Assembly: GCA_022579005.1 (NCBI GenBank)
Contig: MU401497.1
Location: forward strand, 124,001-188,000
DNA: 64,000 nucleotides
From: Poronia punctata
Taxonomy: Eukaryota; Ascomycota; Sordariomycetes; Xylariales; Xylariaceae
Direction of reading: 5' to 3'
This document shows positions 62,509-64,000 of this stretch, piece by piece. The notes under the pieces were generated by a model, which saw only the letters and a list, made by a program, of their open reading frames with translations, made no database searches and was not told the DNA's origin. A program made the translations under genes and the position numbers. Position 1 is the first letter of the stretch; each line of letters opens with the position of its first letter.

Positions 62509-62547
62509 TACCTTGATGAGACGCGCGTACCTTGATGAGACGCGCGT
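62509..62547. repeat. 19-bp direct duplication
   Basis: TACCTTGATGAGACGCGCG is present twice head to tail just after the 54-bp minisatellite. It appears to be a recent slippage or repair duplication. Confidence 0.85.
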
Positions 62548-64000
62548 ACCTCGAGGCGAAACGATCACCAGCATTGAACTTGTATCTTACTCTGCCTGGC
62601 TAATGATAGGTACATGTATTCTATACTTGTACGTGGATGGATGGTAGGTAATTGGTAGGTAAAACATGCTTTTGCGTGATAGTATGCTCATGTGTCTTAT
62701 CCAGTAATAGCAGCAGCAGTAACGCGAAAATCACAGGTTACCGGTAGAAAGTAGGTGCGCCTGTAGTGGTAGGTAGTCCCCCGACCGGACCGGCCTACGG
62801 TGTGAGTCATACGGCCTCTCACACCGGCACAGATCCCGGTCTTGACCTACAGATACAGGGATTGAATCCTATCTCATACCCTTTTCTGCTACCAATACCT
62901 ACGATTTCTGTTGTAGTTAGGTATGGGCGGACGCCACCAAGAGCCCGCAATGATGAGGAGCATGACGTGCAAACCCCTTAGATCACCCTCCGAGTGGGTA
63001 GAAGACTGCCATCCTGGTGGTTACCACCCCCTTTCACTTGGGCCACTACTTTTATGATGGTCAATGTAAGGTCGTCTGGAACCTTGGAGATGGCGCCTAC
63101 CTACTTATTCAACCATTGGTTGGCTCGTCATCTGAGAGATAAAGCTGTCTGTATGTCTTCTATCCCAAGCGCCCGTAGGCTATGCCTACCGTATTTACTG
63201 CATTGTTTTTTGCAAGCGATTGATTATATACATATATGGCTATAAAACCCATGGTATCGGAAATATCAGGATCAACGAACCAGTCACGACACTTGTACAC
63301 GAATGTCGCACCAAAGCAATGCTGAATATGTTACGTAGTTGATCACCGAATTCGAATACCATGGGTCTAATGGTGTTTTCAAGACTGCTTGGTGTTTGAG
63401 CCCTTGGGCCCAACTGTGAATCTTATGGTCGAAGAGCGTGCTCGATTCAAACCTCGGAGGCCATGGATGAAGATTCGCTACCCGATATGTATGACAAGCC
63501 TATTCTCAAAGCCATCATTGTAGTCTAGTGTTCTTACGCGAGAACAGTACTGCCTACGGCGGCTCCCAGGCGGGGAACTTGCTTGTTGCTCCCCATGATA
63601 TCGACTCGGAGACCAGAGAACCAGCTCCAGCAAGCGAAGGATGGGGAAGTCAGATCGATCTCGCCTCTGGTGCAGAGATTGTATGGTGAGCAGGATAAGT
63701 GGGCTCCTCAATATCTTTGCATTGGACAGCCGCTCGTCTACCCGACTGACTAAGCCAAAGGTATCAAGATCAAGTTATCCGAGACGGGTGGTGGTTAGTA
63801 AGTATTCCTTCAGATCGTGACTTTGGGGTATTTAGGGGTCAAAACCGAGTTTATCTGGATAGCTTATTTTCTTCGAGGAGCCACCGGCCTCCCGGGTTGA
63901 TTCTTACCGGAGGGGTCAACAAAACCATCGACAACTGGAGATTCGGGGGCCTGGACTTTATTTAAGCTGATCACCGGGTGACGCCCCTTCTCAGTGTTGT

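Larger units (their letters stand above)
60019..64000. other. upstream region of ptaB and gene-poor window end
   Basis: About 4 kb without a supported gene. The first 1.2 kb is probably the ptaB leader and promoter, with GGGCAACG (about 60978-61002) and CTCAGTG tandem repeats. A 54-bp minisatellite lies at 62311-62472. After 63000, short stretches read like worn protein-coding sequence (for example plus-strand 63050-63130 and 63455-63670) but I could not assign or join them. Confidence 0.5.

Overview
The window is nuclear DNA of a filamentous ascomycete, probably a Sordariomycete-like Pezizomycotina. Genes are compact and carry short introns (about 40-120 nt, GTAAGT-type donors, CTAAC/CTAAT branch sites). 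Intergenic DNA is littered with TAGGTAGG/CCTACCTA tracts, and the gene families are typically fungal. No tRNA, rRNA, CRISPR array or intact transposon was recognised. All exon structures were derived by eye from frame, splice signals and family knowledge.

Left part (about 0.8-9 kb, perhaps to 13 kb): a likely undescribed fungal RiPP (dikaritin-type) cluster. A secreted precursor (8057-8839) has a signal peptide followed by 14 tandem Trp-centred repeat units ending in Arg. Divergently from it lies a canonical UstYa/DUF3328 oxidase (5675-6942). Two further membrane-anchored proteins follow on the same strand (3690-4565 and 841-1668); both carry the paired HxxHC motif of UstYa enzymes but belong to a divergent sub-family. 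The inferred logic is secretion of the precursor, copper-oxidase cyclisation of core peptides in the secretory pathway, and excision at basic sites. The repeat region has no Tyr, Phe or Cys, so any crosslink would have to use Trp or aliphatic side chains, unlike the Tyr/Phe-based ustiloxin, phomopsin and asperipin cores. A URE2-like glutathione transferase and a Ser/Thr-rich single-pass protein lie downstream and may or may not belong to the cluster, whose left edge is cut by the window.

Middle (14.8-44.4 kb): housekeeping genes. These are mitochondrial aspartate aminotransferase (with a 3-nt and a 10-nt exon), an unrecognised conserved-looking fungal protein, mitoribosomal bL28m, bifunctional tryptophan synthase, the SDH assembly factor SDHAF4/Sdh8, the Rpd3L subunit Rxt3, a secreted histidine acid phosphatase, the Rab geranylgeranyltransferase alpha subunit Bet4, an Ama1/Mfr1-type meiotic APC/C activator interrupted by an in-frame TAG, and Atg8. 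A gene-poor stretch of about 5 kb (30.4-35.5 kb) separates Rxt3 from the phosphatase.

Right part (45.7-64 kb): an mpaB/DUF2236 oxygenase-like protein, a DUF3712 membrane protein, a cytochrome-b5-domain protein, a UPF0303 (YBR137W-like) protein, an 88-residue hypothetical protein, and the LIM-domain-binding co-regulator PtaB. The last 4 kb hold no gene I can support but contain a 7-bp tandem repeat and a 54-bp minisatellite.
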